From an uncultured Bacilli bacterium (lineage in GTDB: Bacteria > Bacillota_I > Bacilli_A > RFN20 > CAG-631), in the NCBI GenBank assembly GCA_947626825.1, contig CANQTM010000002.1, positions 52,223-116,222 of the forward strand: 64,000 nt of DNA, written 5' to 3'. The position numbers and the translations under genes were made by a program. The stretch's first letter is position 1. Every line of letters starts with the position of its first letter. The notes beneath the pieces are model-generated. The model ran no database searches and had not been told where the DNA came from. It worked only from the letters and a program-made list of their open reading frames with translations. Shown here piece after piece: positions 1-9,184 of the stretch.

Positions 1-970
1 CTTTCCATGCAGGTTCAACTTGCGAGCAAATCTCCATGCATTTATTACATCTTGTATGAAATTTACATCCTTTTGGTGGATTAGAAGGAGATGGTATATC
101 ACCTTGTAAAATAATACGATTCATTTTAACTTTAGGATCTGCTACTGGAACAGCAGAAAACAAAGCAACAGTATAAGGATGTAAAGGTTCTGCAAAAATT
201 GAGTCTTTACTGCCTTTTTCCACCATAGAACCTAAATACATAACGCCAATTTCATCAGAAACATATTTAACAACTGAAATATCATGAGTGATAAATAAAT
301 ATGTAAAACCTTCTTTTTGTTGTAATTTTTTTAATAAATTGATGATTTGTGCTTGAATAGAAACATCTAAGGCACTAACAGGTTCATCAAGAACAACAAG
401 TTCTGGTTTAACAGCTAAAGATCTTGCAATGCCTATTCTTTGTCTTTGTCCGCCAGAAAATTCATGTGGATAACGATCATAAAAATGTGCTTGAAGTCCA
501 CAATCTTTCATAACTTTTAAAACATAATCTTTAACTTCGTTTTTAGGAACAATATGATGAATTCTTACAGGTTGAGCAATTATTTCACCAATAGGAAGCC
601 TTGGGGGTAATGATGAATATGGATCTTGGAAAACATATTGAATTTTAGTACGATATTTTAACATTTCGTTTGGACTTAAGTTAGTAATATCTTGACCATT
701 AAAATAAATATGTCCACCTTGAATATCATAAAGTCTTAAAATTGAACGACCTAAAGTTGTTTTCCCACATCCTGATTCTCCAACGATACCTAATGTTTTC
801 CCTTTATCAAGAGTGAAAGAAACATTTTCGACAGCATGTAAAAATTTAATTGGTTTTCCAAAAAAATTAGTAGCAATTGGGAAATATTTTTTTAAATGTG
901 AAACAACAAGTAGATGATCAGTATCAACAACTTCATTATGTTCTTCTTTTTTATAAATAACTTTTTTCAT
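1..970 (-). CDS. oppF: Oligopeptide ABC transporter ATP-binding protein OppF (3' end outside window)
   Basis: Open frame read on the minus strand from an ATG with an AGGAGA ribosome binding site; it runs off base 1 without a stop, so the C-terminus is missing and the ORF track omits it. About 323 residues are visible. They show a Walker A motif GESGCGKTT (around residues 64-72), the ABC signature FSGGQRQR, a Walker B ending in VVLDEP, and the H-loop ITHD. The last part, GCKFHTRCNKC, matches the cysteine-containing C-terminal tail of peptide-importer ATPases (oligo_HPY type). It would pair with OppD to power peptide uptake through OppB/OppC. It is the last visible gene of the opp operon and follows oppD after one base. 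OppF is preferred over DppF from order and length, but the substrate class cannot be told from sequence. Confidence 0.93.
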   Translation of the reverse strand, partial: MKKVIYKKEEHNEVVDTDHLLVVSHLKKYFPIATNFFGKPIKFLHAVENVSFTLDKGKTLGIVGESGCGKTTLGRSILRLYDIQGGHIYFNGQDITNLSPNEMLKYRTKIQYVFQDPYSSLPPRLPIGEIIAQPVRIHHIVPKNEVKDYVLKVMKDCGLQAHFYDRYPHEFSGGQRQRIGIARSLAVKPELVVLDEPVSALDVSIQAQIINLLKKLQQKEGFTYLFITHDISVVKYVSDEIGVMYLGSMVEKGSKDSIFAEPLHPYTVALFSAVPVADPKVKMNRIILQGDIPSPSNPPKGCKFHTRCNKCMEICSQVEPAWK

Positions 971-971
971 A

Positions 972-2111
972 CTACTTGTCTCCTTTATTATCCGCATTTA
1001 ATTTTTCCATTGCATAATAACAAGATACAAAATGCGTTGGTGATACCTGCACCATTTCAGGATAATCTCCATTACATTTTTCAATGCATTTATCACATCT
1101 ATTTTTGAAGTAGCAAAATGTTGGCATATTAATTGGATTTGGAACATTACCTGGAATTGAAAACAATGGTTCGTTTGAATTCCCATCAACTCTAGGTTTT
1201 GATTTTTGCAAACCAATTGTATATGGATGCAATGGATTTTCAAAAATTTCTAAAGCAGTTCCTTTTTCAATAATTCTACCAGCATACATAACAATGACAT
1301 AATCTGCCATCTCAGCAATTACACCTAAATCATGTGTAATTAACATAATTGAAGCATGTGTTTCTTTCTTTATTTGTCTTAACAAATCAAGAATTTGTGC
1401 TTGTATTGTAACATCAAGAGCTGTTGTAGGTTCATCAGCAATAATTAATTTTGGATTAGCAGCTAATGCCATAGCAATCATTACTCTTTGACGCATACCT
1501 CCTGATAATTCATGAGGATATTTTTTATAAACCATTTCAGGATCTGGAATTCCAACTAGACGTAACATTTCAATAGATTGGTTTTTAGATTGTAATTTAT
1601 TGAAATGATTATGCAAAAGTGATACTTCATCTAATTGATTTCCAACAGTGAAAACTGGATTTAATGAAGTCATTGGTTCTTGGAAAATCATAGTGATATC
1701 TTTTCCACGAATTTGACTCATTAATTTCATAGGAACTTTGGCGATATCATAAACATTATCATCACTTGCTTTAAAACGTATTGAACCATCAACAATTTGT
1801 CCTGAAGGTCCTTGTAATAAACGCATTAGTGATAAAGAAGTAACAGATTTACCACAACCAGATTCGCCTACTATTCCTACAATACTATCATATGGTATTT
1901 CAAATGAAACACCATTAACAGCTTTAACAACACCATTATCAGTAAAGAAATGAGTTTGTAAGTTATCAAATTCAACAAGATTGTTTGGATCTTTCATACT
2001 AACGATATAATCATCTTTAGTATAAGATTTATTTCTTTTATTTAATTTTGCAATAGTTTCATTATTGCTTTTAATAATTTTTTTGATTTCTTTATTACTT
2101 ATATATGCCAT
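972..2111 (-). CDS. oppD: Oligopeptide ABC transporter ATP-binding protein OppD
   Basis: A 379-residue ATPase subunit. An N-terminal lysine-rich stretch of about 40 residues precedes the ABC domain, which is longer than usual. Walker A GESGCGKS lies around residues 82-90, followed by the Q-loop FQEPMTSLNP, signature LSGGMRQRV, Walker B LIIADEPTTALD and H-loop ITHD. The C-terminal FKNRCDKC is typical of OppD/DppD. The start ATG has a clear GGAAAGAGG site. It lies 5 bases after oppC and 1 base before oppF, so the genes are co-transcribed. It hydrolyses ATP together with OppF on the cytoplasmic face of the importer. Confidence 0.94.
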   Translation of the reverse strand: MAYISNKEIKKIIKSNNETIAKLNKRNKSYTKDDYIVSMKDPNNLVEFDNLQTHFFTDNGVVKAVNGVSFEIPYDSIVGIVGESGCGKSVTSLSLMRLLQGPSGQIVDGSIRFKASDDNVYDIAKVPMKLMSQIRGKDITMIFQEPMTSLNPVFTVGNQLDEVSLLHNHFNKLQSKNQSIEMLRLVGIPDPEMVYKKYPHELSGGMRQRVMIAMALAANPKLIIADEPTTALDVTIQAQILDLLRQIKKETHASIMLITHDLGVIAEMADYVIVMYAGRIIEKGTALEIFENPLHPYTIGLQKSKPRVDGNSNEPLFSIPGNVPNPINMPTFCYFKNRCDKCIEKCNGDYPEMVQVSPTHFVSCYYAMEKLNADNKGDK

Positions 2112-2116
2112 AATGA

Positions 2117-3232
2117 TTACCTCTTTCCTTTTGGATCGAAGGCATCTCTTAGGCCATCTCCAACAAAGTTAAATCCTAAAACTGCTAAAACAATACAAAT
2201 ACCAGCTGGCACCCATAATAATGGATAATATTGCATAATTTCATAAGTGTTAGCTGATTTAATCATTGTACCCCACGCAGCATATGGGATCTGTACTCCA
2301 AGTCCTAAATATGATAACGTTGATTCATATAAAATAACACTACCAAATCCTAATGTAGCACTAACAATTAATTGAGGTAAAACATTAGGAATTAATTGAC
2401 CAAATATTTTTTTGTAAGTTGGATATCCCATAACTTCACAAGCAACCATATATTCTTGTTCACGTAAAAATAAGATTTGACCACGAACTAGTCTTGCAGT
2501 ACCGGACCATCCAAACAATGTCAGTATAAACATCAAATAATAAATTTTTTGATCTTCAGGTATTTCCCAAGCGTTCAGAAGTGAAGCTGCTATTAATAAA
2601 ATTGGTAATGTAGGAATACAATTAAAAATATCAACAATTCTCATGATAATTTGATCAACCCATTTACCAAAATATCCTGAAATACCGCCTAAAATAATAC
2701 CAATAAACATTTCCATGAAAACAACTATAAATCCAATTAATAATGAAATTCTTCCTCCATACATTAAACGAGTAAAAATATCATATCCTTTTTCATCAGT
2801 ACCAAGCCAATGAGTTTTCGAAATACCAGCATAAAGATTGTTAAGTCTATTATATGTTGAAATTTCATATCCTAAATATTTTTGGCCATTTACAGTAAAT
2901 TCAATTGGTATTTCACGCAAAATGCTTGAACCTGTTTCATCGGCTTCAATTTCACCCCAAACAGGTATTACATTTAAAAAATCAATTTTATCTAGTAATC
3001 TAAAAATAATTGGTCCTAAAAATGAAAACACAAATAATCCAATGATTATAATTAATCCAACCATTGAAAGTTTTGAACGGAAAAAACGTCTTAATACAAG
3101 TCTTGTAGGTGACATTTGTTTAACATTAGAAATTTCATCTACATCTTGTTCTAGTGGCTCATTTTCAGGAATATGAGTCACATTGTTTTCCTCTTGAAGA
3201 GTAGAATTCTCTAATTCATCCATGATATTCAC
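2117..3232 (-). CDS. oppC: Oligopeptide ABC transporter permease OppC
   Basis: A 371-residue permease of the BPD_transp_1 family. A 40-residue acidic cytoplasmic N-terminus is followed by a first membrane helix (LSMVGLIIIIGLFVFSFLG) and a long extracytoplasmic segment of about 90 residues carrying the usual HWLGTDEKGYDIFTRLMYG motif. Five further helices follow, with a cytoplasmic coupling loop (EVMGYPTYKKIFGQLIPNVLPQ) where the EAA motif is expected. The C-terminus ends GDGLRDAFDPKGKR, as in DppC/OppC. It forms the membrane channel with OppB. It directly abuts oppB. Confidence 0.95.
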   Translation of the reverse strand: MNIMDELENSTLQEENNVTHIPENEPLEQDVDEISNVKQMSPTRLVLRRFFRSKLSMVGLIIIIGLFVFSFLGPIIFRLLDKIDFLNVIPVWGEIEADETGSSILREIPIEFTVNGQKYLGYEISTYNRLNNLYAGISKTHWLGTDEKGYDIFTRLMYGGRISLLIGFIVVFMEMFIGIILGGISGYFGKWVDQIIMRIVDIFNCIPTLPILLIAASLLNAWEIPEDQKIYYLMFILTLFGWSGTARLVRGQILFLREQEYMVACEVMGYPTYKKIFGQLIPNVLPQLIVSATLGFGSVILYESTLSYLGLGVQIPYAAWGTMIKSANTYEIMQYYPLLWVPAGICIVLAVLGFNFVGDGLRDAFDPKGKR

Positions 3233-4228
3233 CTACTTTCCAAGTTTGATTCTAGGGTCAACAATTGCATACATAATATCTGAGAACAATGTACCTAGAA
3301 TTGTTAAAATAGCTAAAAACATATTATATCCCATAATAAATGGAATATCACCTTGATTTAAAGCTTTGTAAGCAATATTACCAATACCTTCAATTCCAAA
3401 TACTTGTTCAACTATCATTGCACCACCAAATAGCGATGGCAATATTCCTGCAAAAGTTGTAACTAATGGAATCATAGTATTTCTAAATGCATGTTTATAA
3501 ATAACTTTTCTTTCACTTAGTCCTTTGGCTCTTGCTGTTCTAATATAATCGGCATTTAAAACTTCCAAAGTATTAGTTCTAGTATATCTCATCATACCAC
3601 CAATTGATAAAACAACAAGTGTAATCATTGGTAAAATCAAAAATCTCATGTTAGAAATTAAATATTCAAAATGAGATAAATTAGATAAAGTTGCATCAGT
3701 TTGACCTGTTGCTGGTAACCATCCTAATTCAACAGCAAATATTTTAATTAAAACATCTGCGAAGAAAAATGAAGGGAATGAGATACCAATCATAGCCAAG
3801 ATAGTTACTAAATAATCTTGAAATGAATATTGTTTAACAGCACTTGAAACACCTAAAGGAATTGCAATAACAAATTCAAAAATTAAAGCAATACCAGAAA
3901 TTGCAAAAGATATCCACATTTTATCAGCAATAACTTCTGCAACAGGTTTTTTATAAACGAAAGATTCACCTAAATTTCCGCGAACGGCTTTAGTTAGCCA
4001 ATCCCAATAACCTCTGACAATTCCCAAAAAAGAATTATCATCTAGGCCATAGAGTTGTTTCATTTTTTCTAAATCTTCTGGTTTCATTGTACCTTGAGCT
4101 AATTGCGATGAAAAAGTCTTTTCAAGGAAATCAGCAGGCATCAATCTTATTAAGAAATAAATAATAATTGAAACACCAAGTAAAATTAGAATGGAAAGGA
4201 GCAATCGTTTAATAATATATTTAAACAT
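3233..4228 (-). CDS. oppB: Oligopeptide ABC transporter permease OppB
   Basis: A 331-residue permease with six predicted helices. The N-terminus (YIIKRLLLSILILLGVSIIIYFLIRLMPAD) is characteristic of the OppB/DppB family. The coupling loop is NADYIRTARAKGLSERKVIYKHAFRNTMIPL, the canonical EAA-like motif. The C-terminus ends DIMYAIVDPRIKLG, again typical. The start codon has an AAGGAG site. It is placed between the binding protein gene and oppC. Together with OppC it makes the translocation pore. Confidence 0.96.
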   Translation of the reverse strand: MFKYIIKRLLLSILILLGVSIIIYFLIRLMPADFLEKTFSSQLAQGTMKPEDLEKMKQLYGLDDNSFLGIVRGYWDWLTKAVRGNLGESFVYKKPVAEVIADKMWISFAISGIALIFEFVIAIPLGVSSAVKQYSFQDYLVTILAMIGISFPSFFFADVLIKIFAVELGWLPATGQTDATLSNLSHFEYLISNMRFLILPMITLVVLSIGGMMRYTRTNTLEVLNADYIRTARAKGLSERKVIYKHAFRNTMIPLVTTFAGILPSLFGGAMIVEQVFGIEGIGNIAYKALNQGDIPFIMGYNMFLAILTILGTLFSDIMYAIVDPRIKLGK

Positions 4229-4248
4229 ATAAAATTACTCCTTTCGAT

Positions 4249-6906
4249 TTATTTTGTAATTAAACTTAATTCCCAAATTTTATTAATAGGTCCATTATAA
4301 GCAGTTACTTCATTTTTTGGAGTCATTGTTGAAGTATCAATGATTGCAGAATTATATGCAAATAAATCATTTCTTTGATAAAGTGGGAATTCAACAGCTA
4401 ATCTCATAACCATATCAAGACAGTCAGCATAAATTGTTTTTCTTAATTCACGATCTAATGTTTTACGGCCATCTTCAATCCTTTGACTCAATTCTGCAAT
4501 TAAATCTTTTTCATATCCATATTTTGTTCCAGCAGTATCGTTTTTAATTGCACTATAACCCCAGTTTAAAGTAGAAGTTGCAGTAGAATCAATATGATAA
4601 GTTTGATACATATCAGGATCAATAGTTGTTGACCATGCAGCAGCCCAACATGCTAAATCACCAGTATTTAATTTTGTTAAAGCATCAACATTAGTTTTAA
4701 CAGTAATATCGCAACCAATACTTTCCAAAATCTTTTCTGATTGATAGAAAACTTGTGCAGCAGGGTGGTCTGGATCATCACCGGCAATTGTAAATGTTAA
4801 TTTAAATTGTTTACCAGTTTTTTGATCAACCATCATACCTTTTTGATTTTGTGAATAACCAGCAGATCTTAAATAACTTTTGGCACTTTCACCTGTTGAA
4901 TCATATGGATAATAAGCTGTAACATTTTTTGGATAAGCCCATGATTCACTTGACATTGGACGATATAAAATTTCAGCTTCACCACCATAATAATCTTTTG
5001 AATATTGGGCATTAAATGTTGTCATTAAAGCAATACGTGCGTTATGATCTGGAACATCTTTAGCGTTAATTCCAATATAACCATAACCTAATGTTCTTGG
5101 ACTTGAATAATCATAACCTTGTGATGATAAAACATTTAATTCATCAATAATTTCTTTTTTAGCACTTGGTTCACAATATTGAACTAAACCAGTTGTTAAA
5201 GCATTTAACATTTGGTTTGTTGATGTAACTTGATATCTAATTTTTTTGATTTTTGGTTTACCCATTAAGAAATAATCATTTCTTTCAAAATAAACAACGT
5301 TACTATCAAAGAAATTATCTTCAGTCAATTGTTGGCCATCATCTCTTGTTGCAGCTTTATAAGCACCAGCACCCATAGGTAAGCCAACTTTTGTTCCGCC
5401 TTTAATTGTTTCTTCTTGGAAACTTATTTTTCCATATTCTACACCAAAACATGGATCATCAGTATTTAAACCATAATTAAATTTCTTGATTTGTTCTTCG
5501 TTTGAATAATAATACATTGGAGCAACTGAGAATCCAAAATTCCAAATAGCCTTAGGGTCAACACCATTAATTGTTATTGAAAACATTTCATAGCCATTAT
5601 CAGAACCTTCAATTTTATCACCATTTGAATCATATAAAGCGTATGGGTAAGTTGTATCATTTACTTTAGTATCACTTGTGATAACTTTGATTCCAGAAAT
5701 ATCTTTGTAACGTCTATCTGTATTTTCAGAAAAATATTTTTCTTTTGCTTCTGAAACAAATTGATCTCTAATTGTTGTAGCTGTTTGCCAATAATTTGCA
5801 ATTTCAGCAAAATTGTCAGGGAAATTAGCTTCATAAACAATATTAACTGCTTCAGTAACGATTTCGTCATCTTTAGCACTTTCGCTAAACATCTCTTTTA
5901 ATTCAGACATAGAAAATCCTTGATAATCAATTCTTTTTGGATCGTTTCTATCTTTATCAAGGTCAATAGCAATTAAACCTTCAGCGCTAAAGAATGTTTG
6001 AATATTACAAAATAGTTCATATCTTTCTTTGCTACCACAAATTTCAAGGTTAGCAGCTTTTTGTTCTTCAGTTGGATAGAAAACATCATCATATGTATCT
6101 TTGTTTGATTTATAATCATTTTCTAATTCTTTATGGAATTCTTTTGAAACTGTGTTAAAATCATCAACAAATTTGTTTGCATATTTCATACTAGTATTAC
6201 CAGAATATGTTGCTTGTTTTTTTGTAAGTTCAGCAATATATTGTTCTGAAGTATAAATATTTTTATTGTCTCTTTTAATTTCATCAATTACATTAATTAA
6301 TGTATTTACACGTTCATCAGCTTCTTGACGGAATTTGTTTTCAAAAGCTTCTTGGCCGGCTTCTGAATCTTCTTGAGTACGATATTCTTTTAAACCAACA
6401 ATATCAGTAGAATACATTGTCGAAGAACCCATATATTGAGGATCCAAATATTCATAAATATTAAATAATACATCTCTTAAAGTTACATATGTTCCATTAG
6501 AAAATCTTGCACCATATGATGGGTTTTTCAAAACAAAAGTATAAGTTGTTTTATCTGTTCCCTTATCATATTTTTGTTCATAATCTAAAACTAATGCAGG
6601 TTCATCTTCACCATAAGCTACATCTGCTTGAGGTGTTGTAGAAAGCATTGAAAGTTGAGTCATACCAACAATTGTACCATCAGTACCAGTTGTATAGTAG
6701 AATGGATTGAAAACACCATCTAAATCAGTTGTTGCAAAAACAAGAGGTGTAGTTTCATTATCATAAGTTTTATGAGGTTGTGATGAATTTGTTGAGTTGG
6801 CAGAATTTGCTGAATTTGAATTGCCTTTTTCACCACAAGATGTTACTACCATAAGTGTGCTCATTAACAAACACAATGTTAATAATTTTGTAAAATGTTT
6901 TTTCAT
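4249..6906 (-). CDS. oppA: Oligopeptide-binding lipoprotein OppA, unusually long
   Basis: An 885-residue extracellular solute-binding protein of the SBP_bac_5 type. It has a lipoprotein signal with lipobox VTSC (Cys24) and then an Asn/Ser/Ala linker. The N-terminal lobe begins at TTPLVFATTDLDGVFNPFYY, and the C-terminal lobe includes DDPDHPAAQVFYQSEKILESIG and DPDMYQTYHIDS. Usual OppA proteins are about 540-600 residues; here some 300 extra residues, rich in Glu/Lys and probably largely helical, appear inserted after the sequence LRDVLFNIYEYLDPQYMG (roughly residues 155-470). It captures peptides outside the membrane and delivers them to OppBC. It is the second gene of the operon, 14 bases after the lipoprotein gene. 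Confidence 0.92.
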   Translation of the reverse strand: MKKHFTKLLTLCLLMSTLMVVTSCGEKGNSNSANSANSTNSSQPHKTYDNETTPLVFATTDLDGVFNPFYYTTGTDGTIVGMTQLSMLSTTPQADVAYGEDEPALVLDYEQKYDKGTDKTTYTFVLKNPSYGARFSNGTYVTLRDVLFNIYEYLDPQYMGSSTMYSTDIVGLKEYRTQEDSEAGQEAFENKFRQEADERVNTLINVIDEIKRDNKNIYTSEQYIAELTKKQATYSGNTSMKYANKFVDDFNTVSKEFHKELENDYKSNKDTYDDVFYPTEEQKAANLEICGSKERYELFCNIQTFFSAEGLIAIDLDKDRNDPKRIDYQGFSMSELKEMFSESAKDDEIVTEAVNIVYEANFPDNFAEIANYWQTATTIRDQFVSEAKEKYFSENTDRRYKDISGIKVITSDTKVNDTTYPYALYDSNGDKIEGSDNGYEMFSITINGVDPKAIWNFGFSVAPMYYYSNEEQIKKFNYGLNTDDPCFGVEYGKISFQEETIKGGTKVGLPMGAGAYKAATRDDGQQLTEDNFFDSNVVYFERNDYFLMGKPKIKKIRYQVTSTNQMLNALTTGLVQYCEPSAKKEIIDELNVLSSQGYDYSSPRTLGYGYIGINAKDVPDHNARIALMTTFNAQYSKDYYGGEAEILYRPMSSESWAYPKNVTAYYPYDSTGESAKSYLRSAGYSQNQKGMMVDQKTGKQFKLTFTIAGDDPDHPAAQVFYQSEKILESIGCDITVKTNVDALTKLNTGDLACWAAAWSTTIDPDMYQTYHIDSTATSTLNWGYSAIKNDTAGTKYGYEKDLIAELSQRIEDGRKTLDRELRKTIYADCLDMVMRLAVEFPLYQRNDLFAYNSAIIDTSTMTPKNEVTAYNGPINKIWELSLITK

Positions 6907-6920
6907 ATAATTTCCTCCAT

Positions 6921-8171
6921 TTAATTCTTTGACAAATATTCTGTTAAAATTCCTGTTAGTTCAAATTTTGAATTAGTAATTGCTGAATCAGTATCATATT
7001 TTGTAGCAATAGCATAATCGTTTTGAAAATTAACATATTCTATATTGCCGTTTTGTAATCCTTCTAATGTTTTATTTGAATAGTTAATTTTTCCAGTAAG
7101 TTGTACATTATCAATTTTGGTATTTTTGATTTTTTCAGCCAATGCTCCAAAATTTGCATATCTACAATTACTCATAGTGTAATCTAAAGTAAATTCAGCA
7201 TCTTTAATTATTAAATCTTTAATGTTACAATCTTCAAGTTCTTTAAATATACCACCATATGAATATGTATTACCAGAAACTCTTGATTTTTCAGTTATTG
7301 AATGCCAATTAGAAATAGTATGATTGTTTCCTAAAATAGTTTTACCAAAGATAGTTGCAGGTCTCATATAACCTTCATTTGCAAAATCAAGATCATTATT
7401 TAAATACATGTTATATAGTGCTGAATAAGAATTTATGTATGAATTGAAATCACTTGTTGTATTAATTACTTTGTATTTTCCAGCAATCATTTTAGCATAA
7501 ATTGGTAAATGAGAATCTTGTAATGTTAATACATAACTAGATGATATTTTTTCTTGCATTTCTTTATCTTTGTACATGTCAATCAAAGTATAACTACCAT
7601 TTCCATTACCATATATTTCTGTGAAATTATTATATTGAGTTTCATCAGAAATACTTGCTTGAGATACTCTATCGATATTAAATTCTGAATCCATAGCCCA
7701 TCTAATTGATGCAAGTAATGTTGGCTCTTGATTTTCTTTTTCAACATCAACATAATACAAATCAAAATATTTACCATAAATTTCATTCCAATTTGCATAA
7801 ATCGTTATATCGTCGCTTTTTTTGCCTGGTAATCGATATGTTTCAAAGTCAACTTTGTCTTTAAAATCTTTATCAAAATACCAACCTTCAAATAAATATT
7901 CGATATCTTTTTCTTTGTCTGCATCTTTAATAAATGTAAATTTTGTTTGGCTATCCAAATTGTTTTGTAAATCAGAAATTGGAGAACCTGGTTGATACAT
8001 GATTTCAAGTTTTTCAGGATTTCTATCACCAAGTTTACAATAGCCACCCATAAAATCGTAAATAACTTTTTGAGTACAATTATTAGCAACGTAAGCTGTA
8101 TTAAGTCCACAACTTGTTAGTAGCAATGAGAATAGTACACCAAAGATATAAAACTTTAATTTTTTAAACAA
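6921..8171 (-). CDS. Lipoprotein with InlB-type repeat and beta-helix-like segment, function unknown
   Basis: A 416-residue predicted lipoprotein (lipobox LLTSC, Cys21). It starts at TTG, supported by an AGAGGTG site 7 bases upstream and a good promoter just beyond. Around residues 40-130 is a segment ending FEGWYFDKDF then DITIYANW, matching Listeria-Bacteroides (InlB/Flg_new) repeats; a second degenerate copy may end LPIYAKM. The C-terminal half contains ILGNNHTISNW, YGGIFKELEDCNIKDLIIKDAEF and FGALAEKIKNTKIDNVQLTGKI, a pattern like GLUG or right-handed beta-helix repeats. It is the first gene of the opp operon, so it may help bind or present peptides at the surface, but that is only context. 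No enzymatic motif is seen. Confidence 0.8.
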   Translation of the reverse strand: MFKKLKFYIFGVLFSLLLTSCGLNTAYVANNCTQKVIYDFMGGYCKLGDRNPEKLEIMYQPGSPISDLQNNLDSQTKFTFIKDADKEKDIEYLFEGWYFDKDFKDKVDFETYRLPGKKSDDITIYANWNEIYGKYFDLYYVDVEKENQEPTLLASIRWAMDSEFNIDRVSQASISDETQYNNFTEIYGNGNGSYTLIDMYKDKEMQEKISSSYVLTLQDSHLPIYAKMIAGKYKVINTTSDFNSYINSYSALYNMYLNNDLDFANEGYMRPATIFGKTILGNNHTISNWHSITEKSRVSGNTYSYGGIFKELEDCNIKDLIIKDAEFTLDYTMSNCRYANFGALAEKIKNTKIDNVQLTGKINYSNKTLEGLQNGNIEYVNFQNDYAIATKYDTDSAITNSKFELTGILTEYLSKN

Positions 8172-8208
8172 TCTAATTCACCTCTATTTCAAAGCCTACA
8201 TATAAAAT

Positions 8209-8236
8209 ATTATACATATTTATATGTAAATATCAA
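8209..8236 (-). promoter_or_regulatory. Sigma-A-type promoter of the opp operon
   Basis: On the minus strand TTGATA is followed by 16 bases and a perfect TATAAT. The expected start point lies about 30 bases upstream of the TTG codon of the lipoprotein gene. An A-rich tract immediately upstream of the -35 could act as an UP element. It probably drives lipoprotein-oppABCDF as a single transcript, since no terminator is visible between these genes. Confidence 0.75.
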
Positions 8237-8280
8237 GTTATTTTTTTTAAATGGGAAATGGTCCTCTCTTTCCCAAAGAT

Positions 8281-8303
8281 AAAAAAGGAGGAGAAAATCT
8301 CCT
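8281..8303 (-). terminator. Intrinsic terminator of upp
   Basis: Just beyond the upp stop codon the minus strand reads AGGAG, a 5-base loop, CTCCT, CC and then six T residues. The stem is short (5 bp), but the position and T tract fit a rho-independent terminator. Confidence 0.6.
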
Positions 8304-8311
8304 GTAAATTT

Positions 8312-8941
8312 TTATTTTGTACCGAAAATTCTATCTCCTGCATCACCAAGGCCTGGAATAATATAGCCAACATCATTTAATTTTTCATCTAAAGCCGCAA
8401 GATAAACATGAACATCTGGATGAGCATCTTCTACAGCCTTAAGCCCTTCAGGTACGCCTACTAAACACATAAGTCTAACATTGTTGTAGCCTCTTTTTTT
8501 ACAAGCATCGATAGCAGCAATAGCACTTCCACCAGTAGCAAGCATTGGGTCAACAATTACTACTAATGGGTTTTCAACTTTTGGTAATTTAAAATAATAT
8601 TCAATTGGTTTAAGAGTAGTTTCATCACGATACATACCAATATGACCAATTCTTGCAGTTGGTACCATATTTTTAATACCATCACAAAGACCAATTCCTG
8701 CCCTTAAGATTGGAGCAATTATGATTTTTTGTTTTAATTTTTTTCTATGTAATTCTACACCAGTTGGTGTTTTATAAGTTTCATTAGCATCATATGTTTC
8801 TAAATCTTTAAATACTTCAAAACACATAAAAGAAGCAATTTCATTAAGGTTTTCACGAAACTCCTTTGATTTTGTTGATTCATCTCTCATAATAGAAAGT
8901 TTTACGTCAATTAATGGATGTTTAACTATTGTATGCATCAT
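8312..8941 (-). CDS. upp: Uracil phosphoribosyltransferase
   Basis: Converts uracil and PRPP to UMP in pyrimidine salvage. The ORF track begins 30 bases earlier, but a GGGAGG site lies just before MMHTIVKHPLIDVKL, giving about 209 residues, the normal UPRT length; the second ATG (three bases on) is equally likely. The family motifs are present: HPLIDVKLSIMRD near the start, APILRAGIGLCDGI, and the PRPP-binding VIVDPMLATGGSA. The uracil-binding C-terminal region includes GYIIPGLGDAGDRIFGTK. It is a single-gene transcript with its own promoter and terminator. Confidence 0.96.
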   Translation of the reverse strand: MMHTIVKHPLIDVKLSIMRDESTKSKEFRENLNEIASFMCFEVFKDLETYDANETYKTPTGVELHRKKLKQKIIIAPILRAGIGLCDGIKNMVPTARIGHIGMYRDETTLKPIEYYFKLPKVENPLVVIVDPMLATGGSAIAAIDACKKRGYNNVRLMCLVGVPEGLKAVEDAHPDVHVYLAALDEKLNDVGYIIPGLGDAGDRIFGTK

Positions 8942-8969
8942 TTTTCCTCCCTTATTTTTCCAAAAAAAC

Positions 8970-8978
8970 ATTATAGCA
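8970..8978 (-). promoter_or_regulatory. Extended -10 promoter of upp
   Basis: The minus strand reads TGCTATAAT, an extended -10 element (TGn plus perfect TATAAT). The -35 position (TGTTCA) is a weak match. It lies about 30 bases upstream of the upp start, and the longer ORF start at 8971 would fall inside it, which supports the shorter protein. Confidence 0.6.
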
Positions 8979-9184
8979 TATTTTTCTGTTATTGAACACT
9001 ATTTTTTTATCGATGTTAATTTTGTGTTCAATTTTAAAATCGTTTTTTTGAATGTTTTTTATAGAAAGATTAAAGTAATTTCAGATGATATTTTAAAAAA
9101 ATAGTCTTTTATATATTTAAAATTTTTATCTTTTCTTTTAAATGTAAATAACATACAATATGAGAAAGGATGGTGACTATATTA

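Noticed and set aside
8252-8275. TGGGAAA/TTTCCCA hairpin as a terminator
   Set aside because: No T tract follows on either strand; kept only as a possible operator.
9170-9184. Upstream ATG of the glyA frame
   Set aside because: It lies inside the AAAGGATGGTGA region that serves as the ribosome binding site for the ATG at 9185, and adds residues with no match to the family.
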